NCBI RefSeq assembly: GCF_022049065.2
Contig: NZ_CP095744.1
Span: 682,001 to 746,000, forward strand
Reading direction: 5' to 3'
From: Niallia sp. Man26
GTDB lineage: Bacteria; Bacillota; Bacilli; Bacillales; Cytobacillaceae
DNA length: 64,000 bases
The position numbers and the translations under genes were made by a program. The notes below the pieces were generated by a model, which worked only from the letters and a program-made list of their open reading frames with translations, ran no database searches and had not been told where the DNA came from. This document shows positions 1 through 8,673 of this stretch, one piece after another. How positions within the stretch are numbered: position 1 is the first letter of the stretch; each line of letters begins with the position of its first letter.

Positions 1-514
1 ATCCCATGGTTGCTAATAATTCATTAATAACCCCACCATCTACATTTAAGAAAACATAAGTGATGGATACAATGATTACCCAAGACATAAAGTGCGGAAT
101 ATAAATCAAGGTTTGGATTCCTGATTTGAAATATTTGTTTTTCACTTCATTTAGCATGAGTGACAGGATAATCGGTAATGGAAAGAAGATTACAATATTT
201 AAGGCAAACAAAATTAACGTATTATTCAATAACATGAAGAAAGTAGGTTCCGTAAATAATCGGATAAAATGTTTAAGACCCACCCACGGACTTTCCAGAA
301 TTCCTAAGTATGGTTGATAATCCTGAAATGCGATGATAAGTCCCGCCATCGGTAAGTATTTAAATATTAAAAAATAAAGCACTCCAGGGAAAATCATCAA
401 ATATAGGAGCTTATTCGTTTTTATCCCTGCCAGGATCTTTTGCCTCCGCATTACTTTTTCCTGCTTAACAGACACGGTTGGCAAAGTATGATTTGGGTTC
501 ACAGCACCTCCCAT
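1..514 (-). CDS. Sugar ABC transporter permease, LplB type (3' end outside window)
   Basis: Membrane permease of a carbohydrate ABC importer. The gene runs leftward out of the window, so only about 171 residues are seen. The start is an ATG at 512-514 behind a good AAAGGAGG site. The protein opens with a basic stretch (residues 15-30), then a membrane segment (LLYLMIFPGVLYFLIF), then the family-typical stretch around FQDYQPY and NNTLILF, and near the edge IPHFMSWVIIV, which is characteristic of LplB-like permeases. The partner permease gene (819-1703) faces the opposite way, which is unusual because LplB and LplC/YtcP types are normally in one operon. A cre-like box lies about 80 bp upstream. 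The substrate is unknown; oligogalacturonide or rhamnogalacturonan fragments would fit the nearby acetylesterase, by inference only. Confidence 0.85.
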   Translation of the reverse strand, partial: MGGAVNPNHTLPTVSVKQEKVMRRQKILAGIKTNKLLYLMIFPGVLYFLIFKYLPMAGLIIAFQDYQPYLGILESPWVGLKHFIRLFTEPTFFMLLNNTLILFALNIVIFFPLPIILSLMLNEVKNKYFKSGIQTLIYIPHFMSWVIIVSITYVFLNVDGGVINELLATMG

Positions 515-593
515 TTTACTCCTCCTTTAATTGTGAAATATCTTTCTGGTTTAAGCTTACTGAATCTAAATAATTACGTACATAATCATTTTA

Positions 594-607
594 TGATTAC
601 GCTTACA
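594..607 (-). promoter_or_regulatory. cre (CcpA) box, likely
   Basis: Read on the minus strand this is TGTAAGCGTAATCA, matching the cre consensus TGWAARCGYTWNCW at 13 of 14 positions. It sits in the 304-bp region between the two divergent permease genes and could act on either. Otherwise that region (515-818) shows only AT-rich promoter-like sequence and the ribosome binding sites. Confidence 0.6.
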
Positions 608-818
608 AACCTTGTTTTATCAACGTTTGTAACGATAATATTTGATTTTGATTATCCTTCTTTCCCTGAAATGATTATCCTGTTTTTTCTCTTCACGAAC
701 ACATAGAAAGCGTTTTCTTCATTCTTTTTTATCAATGTAGGATAGTGATTATATACGTAATATTATTTTGAATGATAAGGTAGGCTTATCTTTAAACTGT
801 AAATGAAGGAGGATTTAT

Positions 819-1703
819 ATGATGAAAACAAAAAAGAAAAAAATGACTAAAGGAGGCCGGGCTTTTTCCATAATTAATGGAACGATATTAATTATTATCG
901 CACTCATTTGTTTCCTCCCATTTGTCAATGTGATCGCCAGTTCGTTTGCATCCACACAGGAAGTGGTAGCGAGAAAGTTTATCTTATTTCCTCGTACCTT
1001 CTCTCTCGATGCTTATCGGTATATTTTATCAACTCCAACTCTATTTAAATCTTTAGCCGTTTCGATTGGGGTTACTGGTATTGGAACCTTGGTGAGTATG
1101 GTTCTTACTGCTTTAATGGCATATGGTCTATCCCGGAAATATTTATTCGGAAGAAATTTCGTTAATTTCATTGTTGTGTTCTCGATGCTGTTCAGCGGAG
1201 GAATGATACCAACCTTCTTAGTTGTTAAATCAGTCGGATTGATTGATTCTTATTGGTCTTTAATTCTGCCAGTCGCCATTAATGCTTTTAACCTTATTAT
1301 AATGAGGAATTTCTTCCAAGCCCTGCCCGATAGTTTGGAAGAATCTGCGAAAATGGATGGCTGCACCGATTTTGGTGTATTCTTAAAAATCATGCTGCCT
1401 CTTGCATTGCCATCCATTGCAACTATTTCCCTCTTTTATGCAGTGACCTATTGGAATACGTATATGACAGCAATCTTATACATCAATGATTCCTCTAAAT
1501 GGCCGATTCAAGTATTATTACGCCAGATAGTTATTGTATCTAGCGGTATGCAAGCCGAGGGTTCCTCTGTAGATGTGGTTCCTCCTGCTCAAACGATTAA
1601 AATGGCTGTCATTGTAATTGCAACGGTTCCAATGCTTATTGCTTATCCATTTGTACAGAAGTACTTAGTAAAAGGTGCCTTGGTTGGATCTGTGAAAGGG
1701 TAA
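819..1703 (+). CDS. Sugar ABC transporter permease, YtcP/LplC type
   Basis: Second inner-membrane permease type of a CUT1 carbohydrate importer, 294 residues, the usual length. The N-terminus is basic, followed by about six membrane segments. The ATP-binding-protein contact loop (EAA motif) is clear near residues 185-205: EESAKMDGCTDFGVFLKIML. The ending, VQKYLVKGALVGSVKG, is typical of YtcP-like proteins. AAGGAGG at 806-812 supports the ATG at 819 (a second ATG follows directly). The gene is alone, closed by a strong hairpin terminator, with no solute-binding protein or ATPase beside it. It probably pairs with the divergent LplB-type permease and uses a shared ATPase (MsmX-like) encoded elsewhere; that is inference. 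Confidence 0.88.
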   Translation: MMKTKKKKMTKGGRAFSIINGTILIIIALICFLPFVNVIASSFASTQEVVARKFILFPRTFSLDAYRYILSTPTLFKSLAVSIGVTGIGTLVSMVLTALMAYGLSRKYLFGRNFVNFIVVFSMLFSGGMIPTFLVVKSVGLIDSYWSLILPVAINAFNLIIMRNFFQALPDSLEESAKMDGCTDFGVFLKIMLPLALPSIATISLFYAVTYWNTYMTAILYINDSSKWPIQVLLRQIVIVSSGMQAEGSSVDVVPPAQTIKMAVIVIATVPMLIAYPFVQKYLVKGALVGSVKG

Positions 1704-1712
1704 TGTCTAACA

Positions 1713-1749
1713 AGAAAAAGCTTCTGGAAGCGCAGCAGAAGCTTTTTCT
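1713..1749. terminator. Bidirectional intrinsic terminator
   Basis: A perfect 14-bp inverted repeat (AGAAAAAGCTTCTG at 1713-1726 and its complement at 1736-1749) with a 9-nt loop and T-rich ends on both strands. It separates the convergent permease and AraC-regulator genes. Confidence 0.85.
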
Positions 1750-1759
1750 ATTGTATTCT

Positions 1760-3997
1760 TTAGGAATGCCGATATTCTTTTCGGTAGTCCCCTGGCGTTA
1801 TGCCCAATTTCTTTTTAAAAAAACGGATAAAATTTTGCGGGTTCCGATATTTCAAACGCTCTGCGATATCTTTTATCGCTAAATCTGTGTCTTTTAACCA
1901 GGTTTGAGCCATTTGTAAACGATAATTCATTAAATAATCCACGAAGGTCTGCCCATATTCTTTTTTAAAGACATTGCTTAAATAGTTAGGATTATAATGC
2001 AAGCGGTCAGCAATTATATCAAGAGATATTTCCTCATCAAATTCCGTTTGGATAATATAGACCATTTTTTCTGACAGAGATTTAAAGCCACGCTCTGTTT
2101 TATCTTGCGTGCTAATGATTACTGGCTTTATTAAATCAATGATTAGCATTTGCTTAATTTTTTCCGGATGATAGACTGTTATCGCTGCTTGATACATCTT
2201 TTTTATATTTTCAAAGATTTTTGATTCTGCACCTAACAGCTGGCCTAACTGGACTAACTCATTTATGACTCTTATTAAGGTAACTCCTAAGCTTATCGGG
2301 TTTTTATTTAAGCGAAAAATTTCGTCCACTAATACTCCAACCATCGCAATGACAACTTCTTCGTCCCCCGACCGGATCGCATTCATTAACTCATTCTGTA
2401 ACTCGACAGGAAATTTTGAAATGGACGCATCATTTAGAATCGAAGCGATATCATAATAGAAAATAATCGATTCTGAACCAACATTCACGCGATAATGAAG
2501 TGATTCTTTAGCTAAGTCCACTGCCTTTTTACTTTCTATTAAAGTATCATAAACAGGGCTTATACCTGCGCTTATCACAATATTCAAGTATTTTTTTACA
2601 GCTATTTGAATTTCTTCATAATACTTCATAATCCGCCGCTCAGCTTCTTGGTCCTCTTTATCAAGGACAAAGATGACTGCTTGCATCTCATCATTTAAAA
2701 CAATCGGAATTAATCGTTCCGTCTTTGGAATCATTTCTTCCACAATATTATTAATAGCCAATAAAAATATGTTTCTATCGTCCATTAGCTGTTCTTCTAT
2801 GCTGTCTATTTGAATTAACCCAGTATAAAATACCTTATTTTCATCGAAATGGTAACCAAACTGCTCCAGACGGTGAATGACCTCGTTTTCTGTTATGCGT
2901 TTTCTAAATAAACTCAAAACAAATAAGGTTTCTAACTGTGGTTTTTGCATGGTAAGACTTGCTGTCAGAACCTCTTTTTGTCCAACTACTCTTTCTACAG
3001 ATTCTGCTAACAAGGAAAGTTCATTTTGCTTAAGATTTACCCTTTGAATGTCTAGCTTGTCTTGGATTCTTTTTATCGGACGTGAAAAGGACTCAGCTAA
3101 CAGAAAAGAAATGAAGCCAACAAGCAGAACTAAAATTGCTGATGCAATCAAAAGCCCTATTCGCGTATTATGGATGATACTTCCTATTTCCCCCTCATTA
3201 ATCTCTACTATGTAAAGCCAATGATTATAATCTGAGCGGGTAAAAACGTATTTTTTGCCGTCTTCAGTATCTATTACACTCGAACTTTGTCCATTTTCCA
3301 TTGCAGCTGCTGTTAGTTTTTTAGAGCTTTCCTCCGACAACTTCCTATCATTTCCTGTACGTGAATAAATCAACTCTTCCTTTTGATTATATATTTGCAC
3401 CAGTTGTTTATTATCACCAACGATCTTATCAATGCTTAACTTGGGAATATTGGCTATTCCTAACGCAAATTTTTCACTTTGATAAATAGGTAAAGTCATA
3501 ACCATTTGAATACCATTCTTGATTGGTTTCCAAAAAAGACTTCTGCTTGAATCAGATACATAATCTTTTTGATAAGTTGTTACTTCATCCTTCGGCAGAG
3601 TTTTTAAAGAACCTTCGATAATTCCCCAATGCTCTGTTAAGCTAATCAAACTATAGTGACTTCCTTCAATCCCCATCATTTCGATATAGCTCATTTCTTT
3701 TTTGATATCACGATAAACAGAGAAATCTTTTCCGGATAATGGATTATTAAAAATATTTTCAAAATTGGAAGTGGAACTGTATGCCGTAAATCCATATTCG
3801 ATTGTTCTTACCTTCTGTTCCACGTTCTGAAGGATTTGGTTTGTATAATTTTTCTTATCTGTTAAAAAACTTTCCTCAACAGATTCGTAGGTAGAGTTAT
3901 AAATAAAAATACTAAACCCTGCAACAAGTCCGACTCCTACTAAGAAAAACGGAATAAAAAGACTGTAAAACACTCGCGTTTTTTTAAACAATACCAT
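1760..3997 (-). CDS. Membrane-anchored AraC-family transcription regulator (YtdP-like)
   Basis: About 745 residues. One membrane segment near residues 12-32 and a second near 280-300 flank a roughly 250-residue extracytoplasmic sensor region. The C-terminal 100 residues hold two AraC helix-turn-helix motifs (ISLDIIADRLHYNPNYLSNV and LAIKDIAERLKYRNPQNFIR). This layout is that of YtdP-type regulators, which usually stand beside LplABC/YtcPQ-type sugar importers, as here. It probably senses an extracellular sugar and controls the neighbouring permeases. The start is uncertain: ATG at 3997 lies only 2 nt from AAGGAG, whereas a TTG at 3991 has ideal spacing. A perfect cre box lies just upstream. 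Confidence 0.85.
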   Translation of the reverse strand: MVLFKKTRVFYSLFIPFFLVGVGLVAGFSIFIYNSTYESVEESFLTDKKNYTNQILQNVEQKVRTIEYGFTAYSSTSNFENIFNNPLSGKDFSVYRDIKKEMSYIEMMGIEGSHYSLISLTEHWGIIEGSLKTLPKDEVTTYQKDYVSDSSRSLFWKPIKNGIQMVMTLPIYQSEKFALGIANIPKLSIDKIVGDNKQLVQIYNQKEELIYSRTGNDRKLSEESSKKLTAAAMENGQSSSVIDTEDGKKYVFTRSDYNHWLYIVEINEGEIGSIIHNTRIGLLIASAILVLLVGFISFLLAESFSRPIKRIQDKLDIQRVNLKQNELSLLAESVERVVGQKEVLTASLTMQKPQLETLFVLSLFRKRITENEVIHRLEQFGYHFDENKVFYTGLIQIDSIEEQLMDDRNIFLLAINNIVEEMIPKTERLIPIVLNDEMQAVIFVLDKEDQEAERRIMKYYEEIQIAVKKYLNIVISAGISPVYDTLIESKKAVDLAKESLHYRVNVGSESIIFYYDIASILNDASISKFPVELQNELMNAIRSGDEEVVIAMVGVLVDEIFRLNKNPISLGVTLIRVINELVQLGQLLGAESKIFENIKKMYQAAITVYHPEKIKQMLIIDLIKPVIISTQDKTERGFKSLSEKMVYIIQTEFDEEISLDIIADRLHYNPNYLSNVFKKEYGQTFVDYLMNYRLQMAQTWLKDTDLAIKDIAERLKYRNPQNFIRFFKKKLGITPGDYRKEYRHS

Positions 3998-4025
3998 CAC
4001 TCCTTCATTAAAATCCCTCGCAACT

Positions 4026-4039
4026 TGTAAGCGTTATCA
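4026..4039 (-). promoter_or_regulatory. cre (CcpA) box
   Basis: TGTAAGCGTTATCA matches the cre consensus at all 14 positions. It lies about 30 bp upstream of the AraC-regulator start, where bound CcpA would block transcription. This implies catabolite repression of the regulator. Confidence 0.75.
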
Positions 4040-4160
4040 TTTTATAATACCTTAATTTCCATCATATTAGGAGGTCTAATTAGCTTTCTTCATATGCCAC
4101 TAGTCTATAGTAATCCAGTTTTCTAATTGTAATTGACATTTAAACCTTTAAATTATAATA

Positions 4161-4174
4161 TGTAAGCGTTAACT
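4161..4174 (+). promoter_or_regulatory. cre (CcpA) box
   Basis: TGTAAGCGTTAACT matches the cre consensus at all 14 positions, about 115 bp upstream of the acetylesterase gene. It is a second, separate box from the one at 4026-4039, so each divergent gene seems to have its own. Confidence 0.7.
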
Positions 4175-4289
4175 CATAATTCATAATTATCAAAAACAAT
4201 CGTACTAATATGATTATACATAATAGTGTTAACGTGTGCATATACCTAATTTGAAAAAATTGGATAAATAATAAGAAGAGGTGGTATAA

Positions 4290-5021
4290 ATGCGAAAAAA
4301 AGCAACTATTTTCATAGCTGGAGATTCGACAGCTGCGATTAAAGTACCGGAAAAGCGACCAGAAACAGGCTGGGGTGAAGCCTTCCAAGCTTATGTTAAG
4401 GAGAATGTCAGACTTGATAATCGTGCGATTAATGGCAAAAGTACGAAATCATTCATTAAGGAAGGTCATTTAGAAGCAATTGAAAAGAGCATTAAACCAG
4501 GAGATCACCTGATTATTCAATTTGGCCATAATGATCAAAAACTTGAAGATCCTGAAAGAGGTACACATCCTTATGAAGATTATCAACAAAACCTACTTAA
4601 ATATGTTCAGGTTGCACAAAGTGTAAATGCCCATCCCTTATTATTGACATCTGTTACTAGACGCAATTTTGTTGGAAATAAGATTGCCGAGAACTCAGTT
4701 GGCGATTATCCAAAGGCAATGATTGAATTTGCCAAACAAAACAAGGTGCCAGTACTGGATATTCATAAAATAACTCGCGAGTTTTTGAATGCTGCCGGTG
4801 AAGAAAAATCAAAGGATTATTTTTTACATCTACCTCCTGGCCAATCTGAAAACTATCCAGAAGGTATTATAGACAATACCCACTTTAATGAAGCAGGAGC
4901 TGCAATGACAGCTCAATTAATTGTCGCGGCAATGCAGGAAAGTAATCTACCGATAAAAGAATTATTAAACGGCTTAGATACTTCGGACAAGGAAAAGCTC
5001 AGCGGTTTTCTCCACAACTAG
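4290..5021 (+). CDS. Rhamnogalacturonan acetylesterase, SGNH hydrolase (RhgT/YesT-like)
   Basis: 243-residue SGNH/GDSL esterase that would remove acetyl groups from rhamnogalacturonan pectin fragments. All four SGNH blocks are present: GDST with nucleophile Ser13, NGKSTKSF near 48-55, GHND at 79-82, and DNTHFNEAG with the catalytic Asp195 and His198. There is no signal peptide, so it should act in the cytoplasm on imported oligosaccharides. This matches the adjoining ABC permeases and AraC regulator. AAGAGGTGG precedes the ATG. A perfect cre box upstream suggests carbon catabolite repression. Confidence 0.85.
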   Translation: MRKKATIFIAGDSTAAIKVPEKRPETGWGEAFQAYVKENVRLDNRAINGKSTKSFIKEGHLEAIEKSIKPGDHLIIQFGHNDQKLEDPERGTHPYEDYQQNLLKYVQVAQSVNAHPLLLTSVTRRNFVGNKIAENSVGDYPKAMIEFAKQNKVPVLDIHKITREFLNAAGEEKSKDYFLHLPPGQSENYPEGIIDNTHFNEAGAAMTAQLIVAAMQESNLPIKELLNGLDTSDKEKLSGFLHN

Positions 5022-5131
5022 GAACTTACTTTAAGTTTTTCACCTATCATTTTACCCCTCTTCTCAAAATATTTGATAAAATATCTTTAAGGAACAAAAG
5101 CTAATCTTAAAAAATATTTAAGGTGACAAAC

Positions 5132-6031
5132 ATGAATATAACCCAGCTTCAATATTTAGTGGACGTCGGAGAACTAGGCTCCTTTACTGATGCCGCTAAA
5201 AAGAATTTAATGACAGTCCCAGCAATCAGCCTCTCGATTACGCAATTAGAGGCAGAATTAGACGTATTGCTGTTTACACGTTCACGAAAAGGTGTAACCC
5301 CAACAGCGGAAGGCAAAAAAGTTATCCAGCATGCTGTTACCGTTTTGAAAACAATCGACAGGCTCAAATATGATATTGCTGTTTCAAAAAACAATCAGTA
5401 CGGAAATATTGTTATTGCCACGATTCCCGGGCTAGTCTCACAAATCATTAATAATACCCTCGAATTCCGTGAAAACTATCCTTATATTAATGTCCAGGTG
5501 ATGGAGGAAGATACAGCTGCAGTGCTCGAACAGGTTAAAAACGGCCATGCAGATATGGGATTTGTTTCACTTGGATCAAACAATCATGATGTGGCTTTAG
5601 ATTGGGAACCGATTAAAAGGGTCGAAGTGGTGCTTGCCGTGAATAAAAGCTCTATCTTGAGATTCAACAATAAAATCTCTCTTGACCAAATCATTAACGA
5701 AATGAATGAATCAATTGTCCTGTACAATGATCCTTATTTGAAGAAAATTGCCGACGATTTGTTTCCAGATAACTTGAGGAACAGGATTGCATTGACAACA
5801 AATAATGGGGACGTGCTTTTACAAATGGTGCTGCAACGGAATGCGATCACGATTACAAATGACTATATTATTCGAGCATTGCCGCCACATCTAAAAGATG
5901 AGGTGGTGACGATTTCTATCAATGAGTATCTTACCCTTTCTAATTATTTATGGCGTGTGACACGAAAAAATGAAAAATGCCCAGAAATGATTGATCAGTT
6001 TACAGAGCATCTGTTGCAGGATTTAATATAG
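5132..6031 (+). CDS. LysR-family transcription regulator
   Basis: 299-residue LysR-type regulator with an N-terminal winged helix-turn-helix (residues 1-60, with SFTDAAKKNLMTVPAISLSI as the recognition region) and a substrate-binding domain from about residue 90. I place the start at ATG 5132 because AAGGTGA at 5120-5126 lies 5 nt before it. An in-frame GTG at 5123 sits inside that same Shine-Dalgarno sequence. The likely target is unknown. The convergent neighbour is a 3-hydroxyacyl-CoA dehydrogenase, and the upstream gene is an unrelated esterase. Confidence 0.85.
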   Translation: MNITQLQYLVDVGELGSFTDAAKKNLMTVPAISLSITQLEAELDVLLFTRSRKGVTPTAEGKKVIQHAVTVLKTIDRLKYDIAVSKNNQYGNIVIATIPGLVSQIINNTLEFRENYPYINVQVMEEDTAAVLEQVKNGHADMGFVSLGSNNHDVALDWEPIKRVEVVLAVNKSSILRFNNKISLDQIINEMNESIVLYNDPYLKKIADDLFPDNLRNRIALTTNNGDVLLQMVLQRNAITITNDYIIRALPPHLKDEVVTISINEYLTLSNYLWRVTRKNEKCPEMIDQFTEHLLQDLI

Positions 6032-6035
6032 CAAA

Positions 6036-6061
6036 AAAGCCTTCCGAATTCGGAAGGCTTT
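6036..6061. terminator. Bidirectional intrinsic terminator
   Basis: Perfect inverted repeat AAAGCCTTCCGAATTCGGAAGGCTTT (12-13 bp arms meeting at an EcoRI-like centre), with A and T runs either side. It ends both the LysR gene and the convergent dehydrogenase gene. Confidence 0.85.
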
Positions 6062-6069
6062 CTATTATA

Positions 6070-6969
6070 TTAATTTCCCAAGAAATCAGGGTCCATAAAG
6101 CGAGGATTTGGGTACTTATAGAAGCCTTCTCCTGTTGCAACCCCAAGTTTACCTTTGTCAACATACTCTGTTTTCAAGAGCTCTGCCAACTTTTTGAATT
6201 CTGGATTTCCTGTTGCTTCTGCTTTGGCTTTCACAATATTGTAAGATGTAGTGATGCCGACAACGTCAAGGATTGCAAAAGGTCCTTTTGGAGCGCCAGT
6301 AGCAATCATCCATGTTTTATCGATAGTTTCAACGTCAGCAACCTCTCTTGACAAAAGCAGCTCAGCAGCGTCTAAAAGTGGCACAAGCAAGGAATTCAAA
6401 ATATATCCTGGCTGCTCCTTATGTAGAGGCAGCGCCACCATTCCAATTGCTTTTGCAAAATCGACTACTTGATCAAACACTTTCATGTCTGTACCTGGAT
6501 GCTTCATAATCTCCGCTGTATTGTTAATCCAAATCTCATTAGCAAAGTGAAGTGCCAAAAACTTCTCTGGACGCCCAGTTGCTTCAGCAAACTGGCTCGG
6601 CAATAATGTCGATGAGTTTGTGGCAAAAACAGTTTTTTCTGGTGCTACTTTGCTAAGATTTTGATAAAACTCTGTTTTTATTGGCACAATTTCTGGTATT
6701 GCTTCAATTAGTAAATCTGCATCAGCAGCTGCTTTTGCCAGGTCACTGTAATAAGAAATACGGCCAAAGGCTGCATCTACCTGCTCTTGGCTGGCATTTA
6801 GATCCTTTTGATAACGACCCTTTAATATGTTGATTTTTTCCTTCGCTGATTGCAGTGCTTCATCATTAATATCATAAATTGTTACATTGAAACCGTGGAA
6901 AGCTGATTGGAAAGCGATTTGGCTTCCTAAAACCCCGCTGCCTGCAACTGTGATTTGTTTGAATTCCAT
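6070..6969 (-). CDS. 3-hydroxyacyl-CoA dehydrogenase (3-hydroxybutyryl-CoA type)
   Basis: 299 residues, the size of stand-alone Hbd/FadB-like dehydrogenases that oxidise L-3-hydroxyacyl-CoA with NAD. The Rossmann motif GSGVLGSQIAF is at residues 11-21. The family-typical stretch ATNSSTLLPSQFAEATGRPEKF near 117-137 and LHFANEIW (in place of the usual HFFNPxx) follow. The C-terminal domain carries LGVATGEGFYKY, like the K-x-G-x-GFY signature. It stands alone between a LysR gene and a TetR gene. The HFANEIW variant suggests a subfamily that may use another hydroxy acid, so substrate assignment is open. Confidence 0.8.
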   Translation of the reverse strand: MEFKQITVAGSGVLGSQIAFQSAFHGFNVTIYDINDEALQSAKEKINILKGRYQKDLNASQEQVDAAFGRISYYSDLAKAAADADLLIEAIPEIVPIKTEFYQNLSKVAPEKTVFATNSSTLLPSQFAEATGRPEKFLALHFANEIWINNTAEIMKHPGTDMKVFDQVVDFAKAIGMVALPLHKEQPGYILNSLLVPLLDAAELLLSREVADVETIDKTWMIATGAPKGPFAILDVVGITTSYNIVKAKAEATGNPEFKKLAELLKTEYVDKGKLGVATGEGFYKYPNPRFMDPDFLGN

Positions 6970-7099
6970 GATTTATACCATCCCTTTGTACAATTAATAA
7001 ACTATTTAGTACTACAATACTATTTTAAAATAGATTATATATAAAATAAAGTTAATAAAACTTAATTTACTTTAAGTTTTATTTAAGATAAGTGCTGTC

Positions 7100-7696
7100 T
7101 TATTTCTTTACGGACACTGTTGGTGTAGAAAACCTTAATATATGTATAAGCTGTTTTCCCATATAATCGGGCTGTTCCTGAAAATCACTATCGATCCACT
7201 GCAGCAGAATGCCGATTATCCCATGAATTCTATAAGTAGAAAAAAGATTGATATCAATATCAGAATCTACATCATCTGTGAAGAACTCAAATTCGGACCT
7301 GAAAAGCTGATCTAGCCTGTTAATCATTTTTTCCTTAAAGGAATAATTTGTTTCAGGAGACAGCATCAGCTTGTAAAACTCCTTATGCTCCAAAAAATGA
7401 TCAAATAATACAATAGCGTTGGCAGACAGCTTGTGAAAATCAATGATAGATAAATGCTCATATGGCTTTTTATATGCTTCATCCATCAACTCAAACATGT
7501 CCTCTATAATCTCATCTAATAGCTCTTCTTTACATTTATAGTGTGCATAAAAGGTGCCTCTATTATAATCTGCAGCATGAACAATTTCAGTGATGGTAAT
7601 ATCTTGAAAACTCTTCTTTTTCATTAATTCCAACAACGCTGCCTTGAAATTTTCAACTGTTCTTTTAACCCGTTTATCTGGATAAATAGTAGACAA
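7100..7696 (-). CDS. TetR-family transcription regulator
   Basis: 198-residue TetR regulator. The helix-turn-helix region is FQDITITEIVHAADYNRGTFYAHY near residues 30-53, with the typical DYNRGTFYAHYK recognition helix; the C-terminal domain resembles TetR_C proteins of the YxaF/DhaS type. The start is a TTG at 7694-7696, preceded by AAAGGAG at 8-nt spacing. The longer reading frame to 7729 would begin inside the operator palindrome and lacks a ribosome site. It faces the SDR gene at 7853, which is a natural target. Confidence 0.82.
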   Translation of the reverse strand: MSTIYPDKRVKRTVENFKAALLELMKKKSFQDITITEIVHAADYNRGTFYAHYKCKEELLDEIIEDMFELMDEAYKKPYEHLSIIDFHKLSANAIVLFDHFLEHKEFYKLMLSPETNYSFKEKMINRLDQLFRSEFEFFTDDVDSDIDINLFSTYRIHGIIGILLQWIDSDFQEQPDYMGKQLIHILRFSTPTVSVKK

Positions 7697-7725
7697 TGGA
7701 AGGACTCCTTTAATAATTTTACTAG

Positions 7726-7744
7726 ACAAATGATTATCATTTGT
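7726..7744. promoter_or_regulatory. 19-bp perfect palindrome, probable TetR operator
   Basis: ACAAATGAT-T-ATCATTTGT: 9-bp arms around one base, with no mismatch. It lies 30 bp upstream of the TetR start and about 110 bp upstream of the divergent SDR start. Perfect palindromes of this size between a TetR gene and its neighbour are usually its own operator. The core ATGATnATCAT also resembles a Fur box, so an iron-linked role cannot be excluded from sequence alone. Confidence 0.6.
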
Positions 7745-7852
7745 ATGTTTTCGTACATATTCATTATTATTGCATATTGAAGCCCTTTCATAAATAATCT
7801 AAGCTTTAAATGCAGATAAATATAATCTAAAACTCGAAAGGATTGATATAGT

Positions 7853-8623
7853 ATGACATTTCCTGTACTAGACGGAAAAGTTGCCATAGTAACCGGTGCT
7901 GCAATGGGCATGGGTCTTGCAACGGCAAAACTATTTGCAGAAGCAAAGGCAAAAGTGGTAGTAGCTGATTTTAATGAAGAAAAAGGACAAGCAGCAGTAG
8001 CTGAAATCGAAGCTGCTGGCGGTACAGCTTACTTTGTAAAGGTTGATATTTCTAAATCAGAGCAAGTCCAAAACCTTGTTGCAAAGACAGTAGAAAAATT
8101 CGGCCGTCTTGATGTTGCAGTAAATAACGCAGCATTAACTCCAGACAATGCTCCAGCGGCTGAATTTGATGAGGCATATTGGGACAGATTAATCTCTGTT
8201 GATTTGACTGGAACAGCTCTTTGCATGAAATATGAATTACAGCAAATGATTAAACAAGGTGAAGGCGGCAGCATCATCAACATTTCTTCTGTGAGCGGAT
8301 TCCGTCCTCAGCCGAACAATATTGCATACGTGGCTGCAAAGCATGGCGTTGTTGGAATGACAAAGGTTGCTGCATTAGAAAATGGCGACAAAAATATCCG
8401 TGTCAACACAGTTGCACCAGGTGCAATCGATACACCAATGCTGCGCGGCTCCTTGGAAGAAACAGGGCAGACAGAAGAAGAATTCGCTCCTCAGCTCAGC
8501 TTGTTAGGAAGATTTGGCCAACCGGCTGAAATCGCACAAGCAAGCCTATGGTTAGCTTCCGACCAATCATCTTATGTAACAGGAACAACTATCCATGCTG
8601 ATGCTGGTTATACAAGCAGATAA
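7853..8623 (+). CDS. Short-chain dehydrogenase/reductase (SDR)
   Basis: 256-residue classical SDR, NAD(P)-dependent oxidoreductase of unknown substrate. Cofactor motif TGAAMGMG at residues 14-21, Asp39 at the end of strand 2 (suggesting NAD preference), NNA at 91-93, and the catalytic set Ser146, Tyr159, Lys163 (ISSVSGF and YVAAKHG). The C-terminal YVTGTTIHADAGYTSR is typical of the cyclopentanol/2,5-dichloro-cyclohexadienediol dehydrogenase-like group. Divergent from the TetR gene with a shared palindrome, so probably induced when TetR releases. Confidence 0.85.
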   Translation: MTFPVLDGKVAIVTGAAMGMGLATAKLFAEAKAKVVVADFNEEKGQAAVAEIEAAGGTAYFVKVDISKSEQVQNLVAKTVEKFGRLDVAVNNAALTPDNAPAAEFDEAYWDRLISVDLTGTALCMKYELQQMIKQGEGGSIINISSVSGFRPQPNNIAYVAAKHGVVGMTKVAALENGDKNIRVNTVAPGAIDTPMLRGSLEETGQTEEEFAPQLSLLGRFGQPAEIAQASLWLASDQSSYVTGTTIHADAGYTSR

Positions 8624-8630
8624 TCATACG

Positions 8631-8667
8631 AAAGCAGCAGCTCCATCATCGAGCTGCTGCTTTTTTT
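8631..8667. terminator. Intrinsic terminator
   Basis: Inverted repeat AAAGCAGCAGCTC / GAGCTGCTGCTTT (13-bp arms, 7-nt loop) followed by a T-run on the plus strand and A-run on the other side. It ends the SDR gene and, on the minus strand, the ABC permease gene. Confidence 0.85.
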
Positions 8668-8673
8668 CCTTCA

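Noticed and set aside
4140..4388. 82-codon minus-strand frame rich in Phe, Leu and Ile
   Set aside because: Overlaps the acetylesterase start and its cre box; no ribosome site; looks like a chance frame in AT-rich DNA.
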